From contig PITI01000011.1 in NCBI GenBank assembly GCA_004325065.1, positions 1 through 39,753 of the forward strand: DNA of 39,753 bases, in the 5' to 3' direction. Below, in pieces: positions 11,813-24,640 of this stretch. This DNA is from Hamiltosporidium magnivora (Eukaryota; Microsporidia; Dubosqiidae). Position 1 is the first letter of the stretch. The number at the start of each line of letters is the position of its first letter. A program made the translations under genes and the position numbers. Below the pieces are notes generated by a model that saw only the letters and a list, made by a program, of their open reading frames with translations, was not told where the DNA came from and searched no databases.

Positions 11813-14800
11813 ATATTCCGAATATTTAATCAAAAGATATTTTATACTTTTAAAAATTTATTTCTTTACTATTTGTCAATTATAAATCAAAATATTATTA
11901 TAAAAATAATACATTTGATATTAAAAACAAATTGCTGATATTAATATCATCCTAGCAAATTGCTGAAAAATGAAGTACTCGGAATTTGCTTATAAACTCT
12001 TTTTCAAAACATGAATAGACGAATTCTTACAATTCATATTCAAAATTAATACAACCAAAATTCTTAGGTTTAGGCTGAATCTAAATTTATTAATAAATCA
12101 CTGCTACGAATCGTAAAAAACCAAGCTCTCGTAGTATGACCTAACATGATATAAAAAAAGTTTTTATTTGACCAAACATCAAAGTTGAATATAAATTACA
12201 ATTTTTAATATTAATATAATAATTCCAAAATGTTTTGTCCGAAAAATTTTTATTAAACATATATGTTGCATTCATATACATTTTCACTAAAACATTGCAA
12301 TTACATAAATTGGTTCCTTTTTTTTATAAATGCGAAGATCATGTAAACTTACTCCTGCAATTCTATGCGATTGAAAATAAAACATCGCTAATACTTAAAA
12401 GTTTAATGTCGTATTAATATAAAATTTCAAAGTATTTTACGATTATCTTATAAAGATATAACCATATTAGGTTTATTTTCAATAAAAAACCTTTGAAACC
12501 TTTTTTGTTTTTTAATCAAATGACTTGAATTTAGATGTTTAAAAAAACGTTTTGCTATTCTAAATAAATTATTATTTATACGGTGGTATTTTGTACGAAA
12601 ATTCCCCACTTCTAATTTAATCTTAGCTTTCCAAAAAACACTTAAGTACTTATTAAAGACAATAAATTCTATTACTTGCGCTAGAAAAAAAATATGTAAT
12701 TATTTAAAATGTTATGTTTCATTCCCTGAGTGTTTAATTTGGGCTCAAAAACGTTATTACGTTTGAAATTTTTTTTTTTAAAATATATTATTTTATTCAT
12801 ATCCTTCAGTAGTACGGTCTAATACGATGCTCTTCTCCAAAATTGTTCGAACAAAGCGTCAAGCAACATACATATTTTTAAAAAGTTTTATTTAAAATCT
12901 TATAACAAAACATGCGAATAGATTTTTTGATATAAAACTATAACATAAGGGTATTAAATTGCTATTTGTAAGCCAGAAAATAAAGATTCGTAAATCTAAT
13001 TATTTTATTTTTTATTTTTATAAAATTACATAGAAAGCTTATAATATAGCATTTTATTTCATGTTTTGTAATTGTTTCTAGGTTAAATATTCTAAAAGAA
13101 CTTTAAGCGAGAAAATTCAGATGAGAGATTTTAGAGTTTTATTTCTATCTAAAAAAATAAAAACACGGTTTTTAAACTTATATTAAAAATTTGAATAGAA
13201 CTATGTGCGATAACATATGCAAACATTCTAATTTTTAATGTAAACCGTAACTTTTTGAATATATTCTGATAAGTATAAAAATATGAGTATAGTCCCAGTT
13301 TTATATAATCAAAGTTGTTGGATCATTGCATGTTTTTTTATTCAATCTTATAATATCTGATTATAAAATTTATGTTTCAAAAGTTTTCCAATATATAAAT
13401 TTCGGGTTTTATCTAAAGATTTAAAAATTTTCCTTTGAAAGAAATCTTATTTTTGAGATATATAATCCCTAAGAATATTTCTTTTCTAGCGTTTCTGCAA
13501 ACTGTAACCATTCAAAACTTTTTAGAATGTTATTAGATAACTAGAAAATGAACATCTGTAATGAAGAGAATAAATTAAAATTTCTTATATTTTTATTTAT
13601 AAATATCCATGGTATAAAACTATTCTCAGCACTGTTCAACAAAATTTTACGATATTTAATAGAGACTCTAAATTATACGTTATTAAACATTCTAGAATTG
13701 CGTCTGGGACAATATCTTATAATAAATTATGGATTCCACGTTTAAACATTTAACAACAAATTTTAGGTTTTTAACTAAATCATTTATAATTTTATCTAAC
13801 TTCAAATTGATATAAAAGAATCAAAATTGAAAGTAAAACAGTTAATTTACTTCTTACTACACAGGAAAGCTCTTAATAGCAAGAATAAAACCAAAACCTA
13901 ATAATAGATCGTCAACTTTTAAGAAGCGTAATATGGCTCATAGAAATAATTATGAATCTCTCGAAAATTGTTCATTGTCCTTTCAAAAATTTACATACGA
14001 ATATTTAAATAATATGAATATTACCTGGATTATAAAGCGCTGGAAATTTTTGAAATTACGCAAATCCATAAAATTTTAATTTATTTGATTTGAAACAAAT
14101 TCATGGTATTTTATTGGGTTATACTTTTACGCTTTCTAAAAGATAAGAAAAGTTTAAATTATACTTATTTTAATTAGATATACTTAAAAATATATATACT
14201 TTTTGAAAGATTTATCCTAACTAAAAATGTAAGCGCATATTGTAAATATTTAGCAAGTATAAACAAACGGCTTATTTAGAGATTTAGGATATTGAGACAA
14301 AGTCAGGCAATCATATAATTCTTTGCATTTTTACAAAACGTGTGCAACAATTCGACAAAATCTTAGAATATTCAAGTTTTTTTATGAAAAAAAAGTGTTT
14401 CGTTTTTTCTTCTGACTGGCGGTTTTCATATAGCGTATTATAAAAGAGATGAATAATAAATTCAATACAAGAGGTTTATGTATAAACTCAAGAGTACTAA
14501 TTTTAGTATTTTTTAACCATTTCAAGTAAAAAATCAACAGTTTAATTTTTTTTAATTTATAGTCTTCTATTGCAAAAAATTCATGTAGAACTTAAAGTTC
14601 TTTAATAGTCTAATTCTATAATCATTACATAAAAATTAAAGCCGAGTTAGTATACTAAGAATCTCTGGCAAATATTCTATATGAATGTTTTATTGAAAGT
14701 AAAACGTTTTTGTAGTGCAATACGCCAAAAATATATGAATTATCAATAAGACTTTAGTTTATTATATAATAAGACATATATAACAAATTTAAACCAATTA

Positions 14801-17800
14801 TTGCTAGCAAATAGCCAATTTTTTTCATTTTGCGCAGAGAATATTCTAGAGTTTTTTTATAACGATACGAAAAACAATTCCTATAAAACCTATTACACAA
14901 TTTTTCGAAATCGAAGGGTGTTTAATATTTATATACGACTCAAGTCAGTAGATACGAAATCCTTAAACGGATGGTTAGCATTCTATATTAAAATAGAAAT
15001 AAAGTCAGCTTTGGCAGTTTTGTTATAAAATATTATAGTACTAGAAATATCTTTGGATGACCTTGCCATTTTTATACCATGATTTGTTCATTTTAAAGAG
15101 ATTCTTATATGCAAAAAAAAGGTTTTTCGAATGATATTTTATGCCACAATCCAAGTGCCAGAACAAATTCTTGTTTCATTGAAATGACATGATCGCCTTT
15201 TTTCCATGTTTAAGGGATTAAAGTGCTTTGAAATTATGAAGTAGAAATATATCTGTATAATATAGCACTTTTAATAACCCAGTTCGGTCTTAAAAACTTT
15301 TTTTTGGTTCCTACTAACTCGCAAAATTTAACATAAATTCATTATGAATGGTACACCTGGACTAGTTTTTATAGTATGAAAATAAGTCAATACTTAAAGC
15401 TATAATCAAAGCGATATGTTCAATTACATGACGCACGTTTTTGTAACTTAAAATGCCTAATAAATTAAAGCCTCGCGAAAGATAAACAAAATGATTCCAT
15501 TTTTATAACATGAATTAATAAGTATTCTATTCATTTAATCAGCCAAGTTTTATAAAACGCTCGAAATATTTGGAACTGTTAAATCAAAAACTGGCTAGAA
15601 AATGCTATATTAGCTTATTTTATACTTCGTTGTAAATTTAAAATGTTTTTAGCTTAGTTAATATTTAATTTCAAATTTATACAGTTGCTAATAAAAAATC
15701 AATCATGCGATATTATTTTTGCATTGTTTAAAATATACTATATACAGTTTGTTAGATTAAGAAAATAGGTAGGGTTTTATTTATCAAAGGCTTTCATACC
15801 TTTGCTTTAGTGCTCGACATAGTGTTAAGACATTATTAACTAATATTTTGAAGGAGCGGAGTAATAATCTTGATCAGCAGATAGACAGCACAATTTTTTT
15901 CTTATTAGCAATGTATACTTCAGAAGAGAAAATGATATTTGGCGGAATAATAAGGTAATGAATAAATTTATTTTCTTGTGGTACAAACATTCTATGCATT
16001 TATTGCATCAATAAAGCATCTCATTGAAATACGGTTAATCTGAATCTATAAGACATTTATAATTAATGGTATTCGAAATGTTTGCTTAAAGAAACGTGCT
16101 TTCAACATTTAATGAAAACCCATCTAATTATCAGTTATCATCTAAATTGTTTTATAGGCGGCAAAAAAATCTATTTTGAATATAAGATTATATAAAAGTA
16201 TTTTTACTTAATAGCTTTCTTGCAAAAAACCAAGAATAAAAAATTTTGTATTTTGTTTTATTATCATTGTAATTGGGCATAAGTTAAGATCTTTTATAAA
16301 TTTTGAAAAATTAATGCTTACGAAAAATAATATAAAAGAATAAAATAGAACTCAATACTAGATAATTTTTTATCATTCGCTTTTTCTTTTTTTGAGGTAA
16401 TAAGGATAGAAGGCATTTTCTTCTAATTCATTATTGGTTTCATTCCTTAAATAATTTTGATAAAGTCTTCAAAATTTTGATTTGGCAGCGTTTGTAATTT
16501 AGTTGCACAACCAGTAAAAAAGGCAGGGGTTTGAATTCAAATATATCTATAAAACATAAAATTACAAAAAATTTGGCATATGAAAGCATAAAGATACCTG
16601 ATGTAAGTAAGCTGTTTTTTTTTAGAATTGTCGTTATCGATAAATTAATATATCTTCAAAGGAAGCAATTTGTATTGTCCAATAAAGAATCGATATAGCA
16701 AACGAATTTTTTATAGTTTGCGGGCAATTTAACCATATTTACTGGTTATCGTCTATCCTATTCATCTATACCGAAGAAATATTAATACATTCAAATGCCC
16801 GTACACAACAAACAATATAATTATTTCTAAGAAAATCTTTGCTTTTAATTACAATCCAAATCTTCGTTAATACAGTATTCATAAGATTATTTCAACCCAA
16901 AGAATTTTTTAATATTTCTTTTTGGGAATATAATTTTAGAAACAAATAATAGGCTACCTCAAATATTGCAACCATTTTAAAGTATTTTAACTATATTTCA
17001 AATCTATAAAAGAAAAAAAAATGGAAATTTTACATATTAAGATGGGTGTGTTTCTAGAAACCCGAAAATAAATTATAAGTTTTGATAAATTTTTGTCTTG
17101 TGTATTTTAACAATTCACTGTTTGTTTATGTAAAACCTTTATTCATATTTGAGTTTAGTGTGAAAATAGTTTTCGCAACAATTCGATTATTCTTCTTCAT
17201 GCTTTGCGCTATTATCAATCAATATATTGATAATATATTTTTATGTAGTGATGATGAAATCGAAACCGAAATTCTTTCATTTGAAAAGTCTTAATGAGAG
17301 TACTATATTTTATGGATGGATTTGTTATATGTCCAACTGTTCCAATATTTATAAATCCTAAAAGATGGTAAAATTTTTCCTGTTAAATTTGTAGCACAAG
17401 AATTTTATGTCTATAACAAAGCGCTATCTCACAAAAGAACCAAAAAATCACAAAAATAAGTAAAATTTTAATCTATATATATATAAGAACATATTAGATA
17501 TCTTATTGCTAGAATTAATTTCAAAGAATTAAGTTTTTATATTAGGTTGTAGAAATCAATTATAAAATGAGGAGAAAAGGAATGACAAAAGAACATGGCA
17601 AAAAAATATTGAAATATTTTAGCGCAAAAACTAACATTCCAGCATTAAAATGATATTGTAAATTGGATTAAATAGAGAAGATTATCACCTATTCATAGGA
17701 TTTTATTTTTAAAAAGTCGTAGAAATTTCATGAATTTTTAAACAAGAATTTGATGGGGTTTTGAATAATTATAAATATATGTTAATAATATACTTTTTAT

Positions 17801-20342
17801 AAAAATAAATTACTTTATATCATTTAATAGCTTCTTGATTGAGTTTAAATTATGTTTTAGACCTATATGCTAATACAGTATGAGAATGTTAATTCCTATC
17901 TTTCTTTTTGATATAACGTTTTGAATATCTGATATATATAATACTAGGATCTTTAATACACGGTTTTTTCTTCTAATTTATTTGTTAAAATGATTCATTG
18001 CGTTTCGAATAAAATAATATTAATATAGGTTCTGTTTTTTTTTGTTTTTGAGTAAAATTTAGTTGGAAATGATATTTTTTGTTGTTGGTTTTTATCAAAA
18101 CAATACTGTATTATAACTTGAAATATGACTTAATCTTATTTTTAGATAAAAAATGATAACACTTGAATTTATTTTTCTCGCAATGTTTCCCTGGTTCCTT
18201 TATAGACTAAAAATAAAGCCTATACCTTTTCGTTTTTCTTACCAACCGCGACATTATGTCTCAAGATAAGCCTAGATATTCTTTGATTTATATTGATATC
18301 TTTAAAAAAACACATTAGATAGACACAAAGAAAATTTTATATAGAATTTTGTACTTTGTATTTTGTACAGAGATCTATTTCAGCTGTAAAAAAATAGAAT
18401 GGAACACTTCAACTCCCCTGAATAAAGCAACGATTCAGAAATATAGACTACTGACCAATCTATTTGATATGAGATATAAAAAGGTCTCTAATTAATGCAG
18501 GTTGTTATGTTTGTAAAAAATATATACAAAGTATTATACCTGTAGAACATATTGTAAAGTTAGAAATCGAAAGTAGATAATACAACTTTTAAAAAATTTA
18601 AATCCCATTTGAATTTTAATCAGATCGGGGAATACAATTTCTTAACTGATAATTCGATATTATAGTTTATGTAAAGATTTTTTTCAAAATCTAGCATTTG
18701 TTATTTTCTATGTACATGATTATATATAGGCATTACATACTTATGGATCTACAATGGAAAATGTCAAGTCTTTAATTTTACGAGATTGCAAATTTTTTGT
18801 TTAATTATGTCTTAGATATATCGAAATAACTATCGAATACTGTTTTACGAGACTAAACCTGGAAAAAAGTATAGGGTAAATATGTTTTGATGCAATCGAC
18901 TCGCCCTCAATAATTATCTCTTTTGAGGCAAAGAATTTAGAATCTAATATGTACAATGTAACATTAGAATATAGCGAAAATCGAAGAAATATGTGGAAAC
19001 ATTTACAACTAATTACTTTGAGTAAAAACATATTCTATACTTTTAGCCTAATTAAAAAATATTTTTATTGTCATAAAGGTTGCTAGATTGTATGCAGCCA
19101 TGTGAACAAGTCCACTAACTATGATATTTTAAGAATTTATACACTTTTTGAATCTAACATAAAAAAATATTCTAAGCAAAGCGATGATCAAGACTATAAG
19201 TATATTCTAAGATATTTTTAAAATTTCTTTACGCGTTGCTTTAACTTTAATATTCATTAAATGAAAGCTACTTTATAAATTTTTATAGACACCGTGGCAT
19301 AAACTTAAAATAGAATATAATGAATTGCATTGAGTAATTGTCTTTATAGACTGCGAGCTCACATCATTTTAGCCTTAGGCTTATATGGCTCGTGAAAAAA
19401 GTTAAAGTTGCATATACGTACATAGAAAAAATATATCGTTTTTAATGTCAAATGAGTCAAATTATGTACAAATACAAAAGTTACAATAAAAACGTAGGAT
19501 CCTTTACTGCTTGTTTCATTTGATAAATTAAAAACGCTACTTCGGAGATTTTAAATTAATTAAATGCCTTAGATATTTCAATAAAAAACTATTCGCAAGA
19601 AAAATACGTCAAATGTAAAAGAAATTTAATTCTCACACATCGGAAAAATATTTAGAATTTTCTTAAAATAAAAAGCAGATTAAGAATATGAATACAATTA
19701 TGAAAGTACATATAAAATAAATCATATACTATTCATAGCAAGATCTAAAAATCAGGCAGTACTACTGGACTATGCAGAGGTAACCGTAAAAAAATAAAAA
19801 ATCTGACATTATCTAATTAATTAATGTTTATTGTTAGCGCGCAAATCGAAATTCTTTGAATCTCATTTATTGGTCACTAATATATATATATTTTGGCATT
19901 ATTACAGTCTTATACAAATACTTTGAAAAGTTTTCGTAAAGACCTTATATATTTGATACGAAAAACCTTGAATGTAAAAAAAAAGCTAAACGAGTATAAA
20001 TTTGGAAAATATATTCGGCTTCTGTTATACGCTCTTACAGATTTAAAAGCAAGAATATCTCGAGAATGTGCTACAGAAGAATATTTTAAAACATTTCATA
20101 AAATCTTATAGTTTAATGATTTTTTTCTAAACGTTTGTTCAGTAAAAAATTTCCAACTACAGCAGACTATGATCATATTTTATTTACCTTTATTTTATTC
20201 TTATAATATGTATTTTGAAACCTTGACACATTATTTTACGAGTCTAAAAATAGTTTTTCTGCATTTTTAACACATTTTATTTTAATTTTTTTACATTTTA
20301 TCTTTAGGAATTCAACATAAGCATTTATTTTATCGAAATCGT
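11813..20342. other. AT-rich desert with scattered short frames
   Basis: No recognisable gene or RNA in about 8.5 kb. Short frames at 13548-13745 (65 residues, ATG), 14801-15028, 17082-17294 (acidic C-terminal end) and 19893-20111 (Lys/Arg-rich, helical-looking) are within chance expectation, and the last two lack an ATG at their heads. Less AT-rich patches at about 18180-18270 and 19340-19400 hold no feature I can name. Confidence 0.55.
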
Positions 20343-20369
20343 AAATGTAATATAAATGTAATATAAATG
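20343..20369. repeat. 11-base tandem repeat, about 2.5 copies
   Basis: The unit AAATGTAATAT is repeated twice exactly, followed by the first five bases of a third copy. Confidence 0.85.
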
Positions 20370-22793
20370 AATATAATAACAAAATAAATCAACGATAAGA
20401 AAAATGTTTCAGTTACTTTAGTAATAAATTGTTTTAAGCGCTCTTTAAGCTTACTGATTTTCTTTCAAAGATTCTTAGATTCAATATTAAAAAAAGATTT
20501 TGAAAATAGTTTAACCTTTGTTTAGAATTTAAGTAAAGATATTATGGAAATAAGACACTTCGAAAATCATAAAAAAAAATATCAGAAGTCACTTTAGAAA
20601 TATTTAAATTTTAAAAACTTGGTTTCTATGAAGTTTTCTTTGCCGTAATCCAACCAAAAATCTACACACAGTTTTATTTAATTTATATCCATATGATCAA
20701 GTCATTTTAAATAAAATTATTCTTTTGAATTTTTTTTGAAAAAGACTGCCTAATTTATAATATCAAAATTGAGCCTTGAACAGATTAAAATTGCGATTAT
20801 AATAATCTTAAACGTGCTAATCTAGAATAGAATTTTGAAATCATGCTCTTGTTATCTGAAATAAATATATTGAGCTTTGAATAATAGCGTAATTTTAATA
20901 ATGATATCCTTGAATAATTACCCATTTGTTTTACAAATAAAAACAATACAATAAAATATTTTAAGTCAAAATTTTTCATAGCAGAAATTGAAATTTAGTA
21001 TAAAAATATTTTTTTGTAATTTTTGCCTTTTTTACAAACGTGTATTTGAATATTTAGAATTTAGTTTATTTATCGGAAGGTGTTATATAAAAAAAGAATA
21101 TAAGCTCAAACATCATTCCAGAAAGTTTACAAATAAAAGGAGCATGGATAGATGAGCAAACTACGAACTAGATGATTTTGTACATTTAAGATTTTTATGT
21201 TAGGCATTAAATTTGATTTAAAAATGTTTACTGATCCAAAGGTGATTACATATTAACTCATATAAATTTAAATCTAAATATAATAAAACATTATATCTGC
21301 TCAACAGTTGTAATTATTCTCAATAATTCTAGTGTAAAATAATTTTTAGAATGACTGAAATTTTTCAAAGTTCGGGAAACGTCAATATAGATGTATAAAA
21401 GCCGTAAATCTGGAAATGTATTCAGTGATCTTGACTATTTTTTCTTAATAAATCGTATAGAAAAAACTCCGTATAATTAAATCCTGAACACCATTGTAAA
21501 TTTTATTATAACTTCTTTCAAAAAAATTTCTTTTGCTTTTTTCTGAATAGAAACATTAAATTATTTTGTATTTTACAAATTTAAAAGGCTTTGACTTATT
21601 GCAGGATTCGAGCCTACTATTCACTCTTTATGTTTTATCTGGCAGCAGAAATTTATTTATTCGTAAACGAAACAAAAAAAGATTTTTTCTATATTACATT
21701 AAGAAATCAAATATTAAGCAATTTTTGTTTCTATCTAGACTTGAATAATTTATAAAGATTTTAAATTTTTAAACTAAGTAATAACATTCACTATCATGTT
21801 GTAATTTATATATTTTACTTTGCTTTAATGTAATCTTATACTTTATAATTTTCAGTTTGTTTGTATAACCTATTAGAAGTCTCAAAAAAATTAAAGCATA
21901 TTTTGAAATGTTATTAGATAAGGTCTTTTATAACTTTTAAGGTAAAAGTTTTTAGCTATATATTTCAAAATTTCACTGTTTGTTATATTTGAAATTCCTC
22001 AAAGCGACCTCATCCGTGAATTTAAATATAAGCTAATTTTGCATAGAATATTTTCGTTTCGAAAACATTCATTTTGTGCCAATTTCGGAACCTAAAATCG
22101 ATTTCAAGGGTGCAATTACATATTTTTATACGTCAACTCTTTACGATATAAAAAAAGGTGCTGAGTTTTTATTTTAATATGTTACAGACATATATTCTCA
22201 CCATGTAGTTTATGGTTAAAAGCAAATTGTTAAATATCACATCTTTTAGTTGTTAAGCTAAATATTTTATAACAGAATAGAAAATTTGAGCTAGAAGTTA
22301 CAAAAAAGTATAAAATTTTTGATTCTTACTTTCTAACCGCACTCTATAAAAAACTTTTTACATATAGGCTTGGATAGATAAAGAAGCCTTTGCTGCCTAA
22401 ACTTTTCGTTTTTTGTACCTTTTAGAGAGCAAGATATAAGAATATTTAATTCGAATCTCGTTTTTTACATTCAATTTTATTTAACAGAAAAAAATTCATA
22501 AATTTTACTGTAGGCTTCATTGCCTGAAGGTGATTTTTTTGAGAAATCGCTTAATTTCCTACTAATTGTATTCTAGAAAAGAATAGTATGGAAGCAATTT
22601 CAATATATTTTCGACTATTCACAATTACTTTACCCTGAATTTATAGACAGTATGAGGTAAAAATTGCTCTGATATTTAGTTGATTATTCAGAAACATTAC
22701 TTACTCATTCCTGTCTTCTTTTACAAATTGTACTTAATCTATATATGTTACTGGCAATTTCAATAATTGGGAATTCGAGAATTTTTTGGATAA
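20370..22793. other. AT-rich gene-free stretch
   Basis: No recognisable feature. A plus frame at about 21970-22230 is somewhat open (two or three stops) but matches nothing I know. Confidence 0.55.
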
Positions 22794-22913
22794 CTATTTT
22801 ATAACAACAAAAATAAAAGGTATCTTCTGAAATAAATATTTTAGAAAAAGTGCGTATAATAAAACATCTGCATCTATATAATATTTCATTTTTAGACGTC
22901 TTGGTATATCAAA

Positions 22914-23000
22914 GCAGCTTCGTTTTATGTGAAACTTAGAATTACAATGCTTTTCTCTTTTACAGCACTTGCATATTTCAGAAAAACATCCGGGTTTGCA
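22914..23000 (-). other. Cysteine-rich C-terminal tail of the integrase relic
   Basis: The tail reads CKPGCFSEICKCCKREKHCN followed by SKFHIKRSC. In KRBA2/SCAND3-like integrases this region has the pattern C-x3-C-x4-C-x-C...CNSxCH-x4-C and probably binds zinc. Here the Cys expected before His is Phe (SKFH), consistent with a TGT to TTT change. The surrounding 104-codon open stretch (23108-22794) has no ATG at its head and is simply the longest surviving piece of the pseudogene. Confidence 0.8.
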
Positions 23001-23563
23001 GCTAATCGAATATAGCCTTAGCCTCGGGTATTTGTAAATTCTTGCACATACTCTTTGTGGAATTCCTGACCTAAGAACTTCTTCGACACCTATAAACTTA
23101 CCTTGCACAATGTAAATTGGTTTTGCATGAAGTTGATTAAGGATCCATGCTAAGGGCTTAGTTTCTCTAGATAAGCCTTTTTAAAATCTATTCTGATATT
23201 TTTCTAAGATACGTGCGACTTCTGTCAAGATTTGAAACTCATACTTTTATTGTATCACCTTTTTGACAACATAGTATTTTGAATTAGAAACTCGTTGTAA
23301 TGTTTCAGCTTGTTTGTTTAGATTGCATGCCGATATATCCCAGATTTTTAATATGTCTTATTTTCGTTTTTTCAAATCGGGATTCACGGTGAACAAATCA
23401 TAGGTTTGATTCGAACTTTTATTATCAGAGACTCGAATATTACTGCGCACTGGACATTATTTCTCTTTTTATGTTATAAAATCAGAAATGTGTTTAAATG
23501 ACTTAAATGAAGATCATCATAACAATCAAACACAAATAGTTCCTTTATATTATGTGGATGTTG

Positions 23564-23773
23564 TTATATCGGCCGACTAATTTTTAGCGTACTCTCGTCT
23601 ATGGTTTGTATATTGTCTTCATCTTTTAATTTTACTTCTAAATCTACTTCAAAATTTATATTTGGAAGAAAATTTATAAGATGAAGAATTTTAAGGCTAA
23701 ATTTTAACTTTTTTCTCAACATTGCTTCATATGGCGTACAGTTTATACTACTATGATATTTTCTGTTTTTCAT
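23564..23773 (-). other. Surviving frame of the integrase core end
   Basis: This is 69 codons starting MKNRKYHSSINCTPYEAM, the helix after the catalytic Glu followed by the conserved tPYEamfG block (here EAMLRKK). The preceding LRFV lies in a frame one base off, with a run of seven T between them (minus strand, about 23774-23780), so a homopolymer slip is the likely lesion. The catalytic Glu codon at 23869 is in frame with this segment but separated from it by a TAA. Confidence 0.85.
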
Positions 23774-24640
23774 AAAAAAACAAAACGTAATCCGTTCGGT
23801 GATTTTGTACTGTTATTGTCCTGCCGCCATAAAAAAACCCATATTATCTACATCCTGAAATGCACCTTCGAAGAAATCTTTACTTTGAGGGTGTCTAGGT
23901 TTTTCATATATCATCTACAATTTAGGCTCAATGTTACAATTTCTATAATTGTACTGTTTTCAAATTCTCTGTCATAATCTTTTGACTAATACTAGGAGCA
24001 CCAAATAGTAAAAGTATCTAGAGACACATAAGCTACTTCTTCTGCACTTTCGCTTTTAGTCTAAGATGATAAATAAGTTGGATTGAATGGTCTTGGTTAA
24101 TCCTGATTAATACATATGATTCATTTTATTGAACTGCTTCTCTATTAAATCAAACTGAAATTAAATCCATGTTTTTAGTTAGTAAGGTTTAAAAACGATA
24201 TCTTTTTTGGTATGTTGTGTTTTTTTTATATGGCAACATAATTTAGATATATACTATCATCGCTAATGATATATTTTATGCTTTTCATGTATTTCTTTTC
24301 CATGTCGTTTCTACATCTGCTCATAATTTATACATGTGCTACATGCAGACTATAAAATATCTTTTTACGATTTGCATAAAACCTAATATTCTTTTAGGTC
24401 TTCTTAAGAAATAGTTTGCATTTTCCGGCTCTTAATTCAATGTGTAAAACTCGTGAAACGCTGAACATCCAGGGTTTTTTCCTTAATAACTTGCTTTTAG
24501 ATATATACTTTTTCCATTAACTAAAAATTTGGCTTTCTCTTAATATTTGAGTATTTTGACTCTTGCGAGTAGCTAATCTATGTATACTTGCGTCTAAACA
24601 AGGCTTCATATCATATATCTGTTAATTTGGCCACCTGTAT

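Larger units (their letters stand above)
22880..24640 (-). pseudogene. Decayed KRBA2/ZBED9-like integrase (DDE transposase), full-length relic
   Basis: Reading the minus strand across frames gives the family's blocks in order. A 30-codon ATG-started stretch (24609-24517) may be the N-terminus. At about 24345-24301 comes LHVAH...RCRNDMEKKY, the H-x(10)-M zinc-binding region; one His of the usual GHGGRN block is gone. CC...KKDIVFKP follows at 24238-24185. MDLI (first catalytic Asp at 24167-24165), NQDH, SAEEVAY and a GAP-like block come next, then YDREFEN (second Asp at 23973-23971), PRHPQS (23899-23882) and the catalytic Glu (23869-23867). LRFV, MKNRKYHSSINCTPYEAM (from 23773), QAETLQRVSNSKY (about 23310-23270), GDTIKV...LDRSR (23259-23222) and a Cys-rich tail (23000-22914) complete it. 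The family is inferred from this order. At least three frameshifts and many stops make it non-functional. It would have joined element ends to new DNA. No terminal repeats were found. Confidence 0.87.

Noticed and set aside
17082..17294. 70-residue frame with an acidic C-terminal end
   Set aside because: No ATG at its head, chance length, and no homology recognised.
19893..20111. Lys/Arg-rich 72-residue frame as a small gene
   Set aside because: No ATG at its head; the stop-to-stop length of about 91 codons is expected about once by chance in this window, and no family is recognised.
23390..23420. TTCGAATC-like tRNA B box on the minus strand
   Set aside because: No A box at the right distance and no cloverleaf; the site lies inside the integrase relic. 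A scan for B-box-like words elsewhere gave no tRNA.
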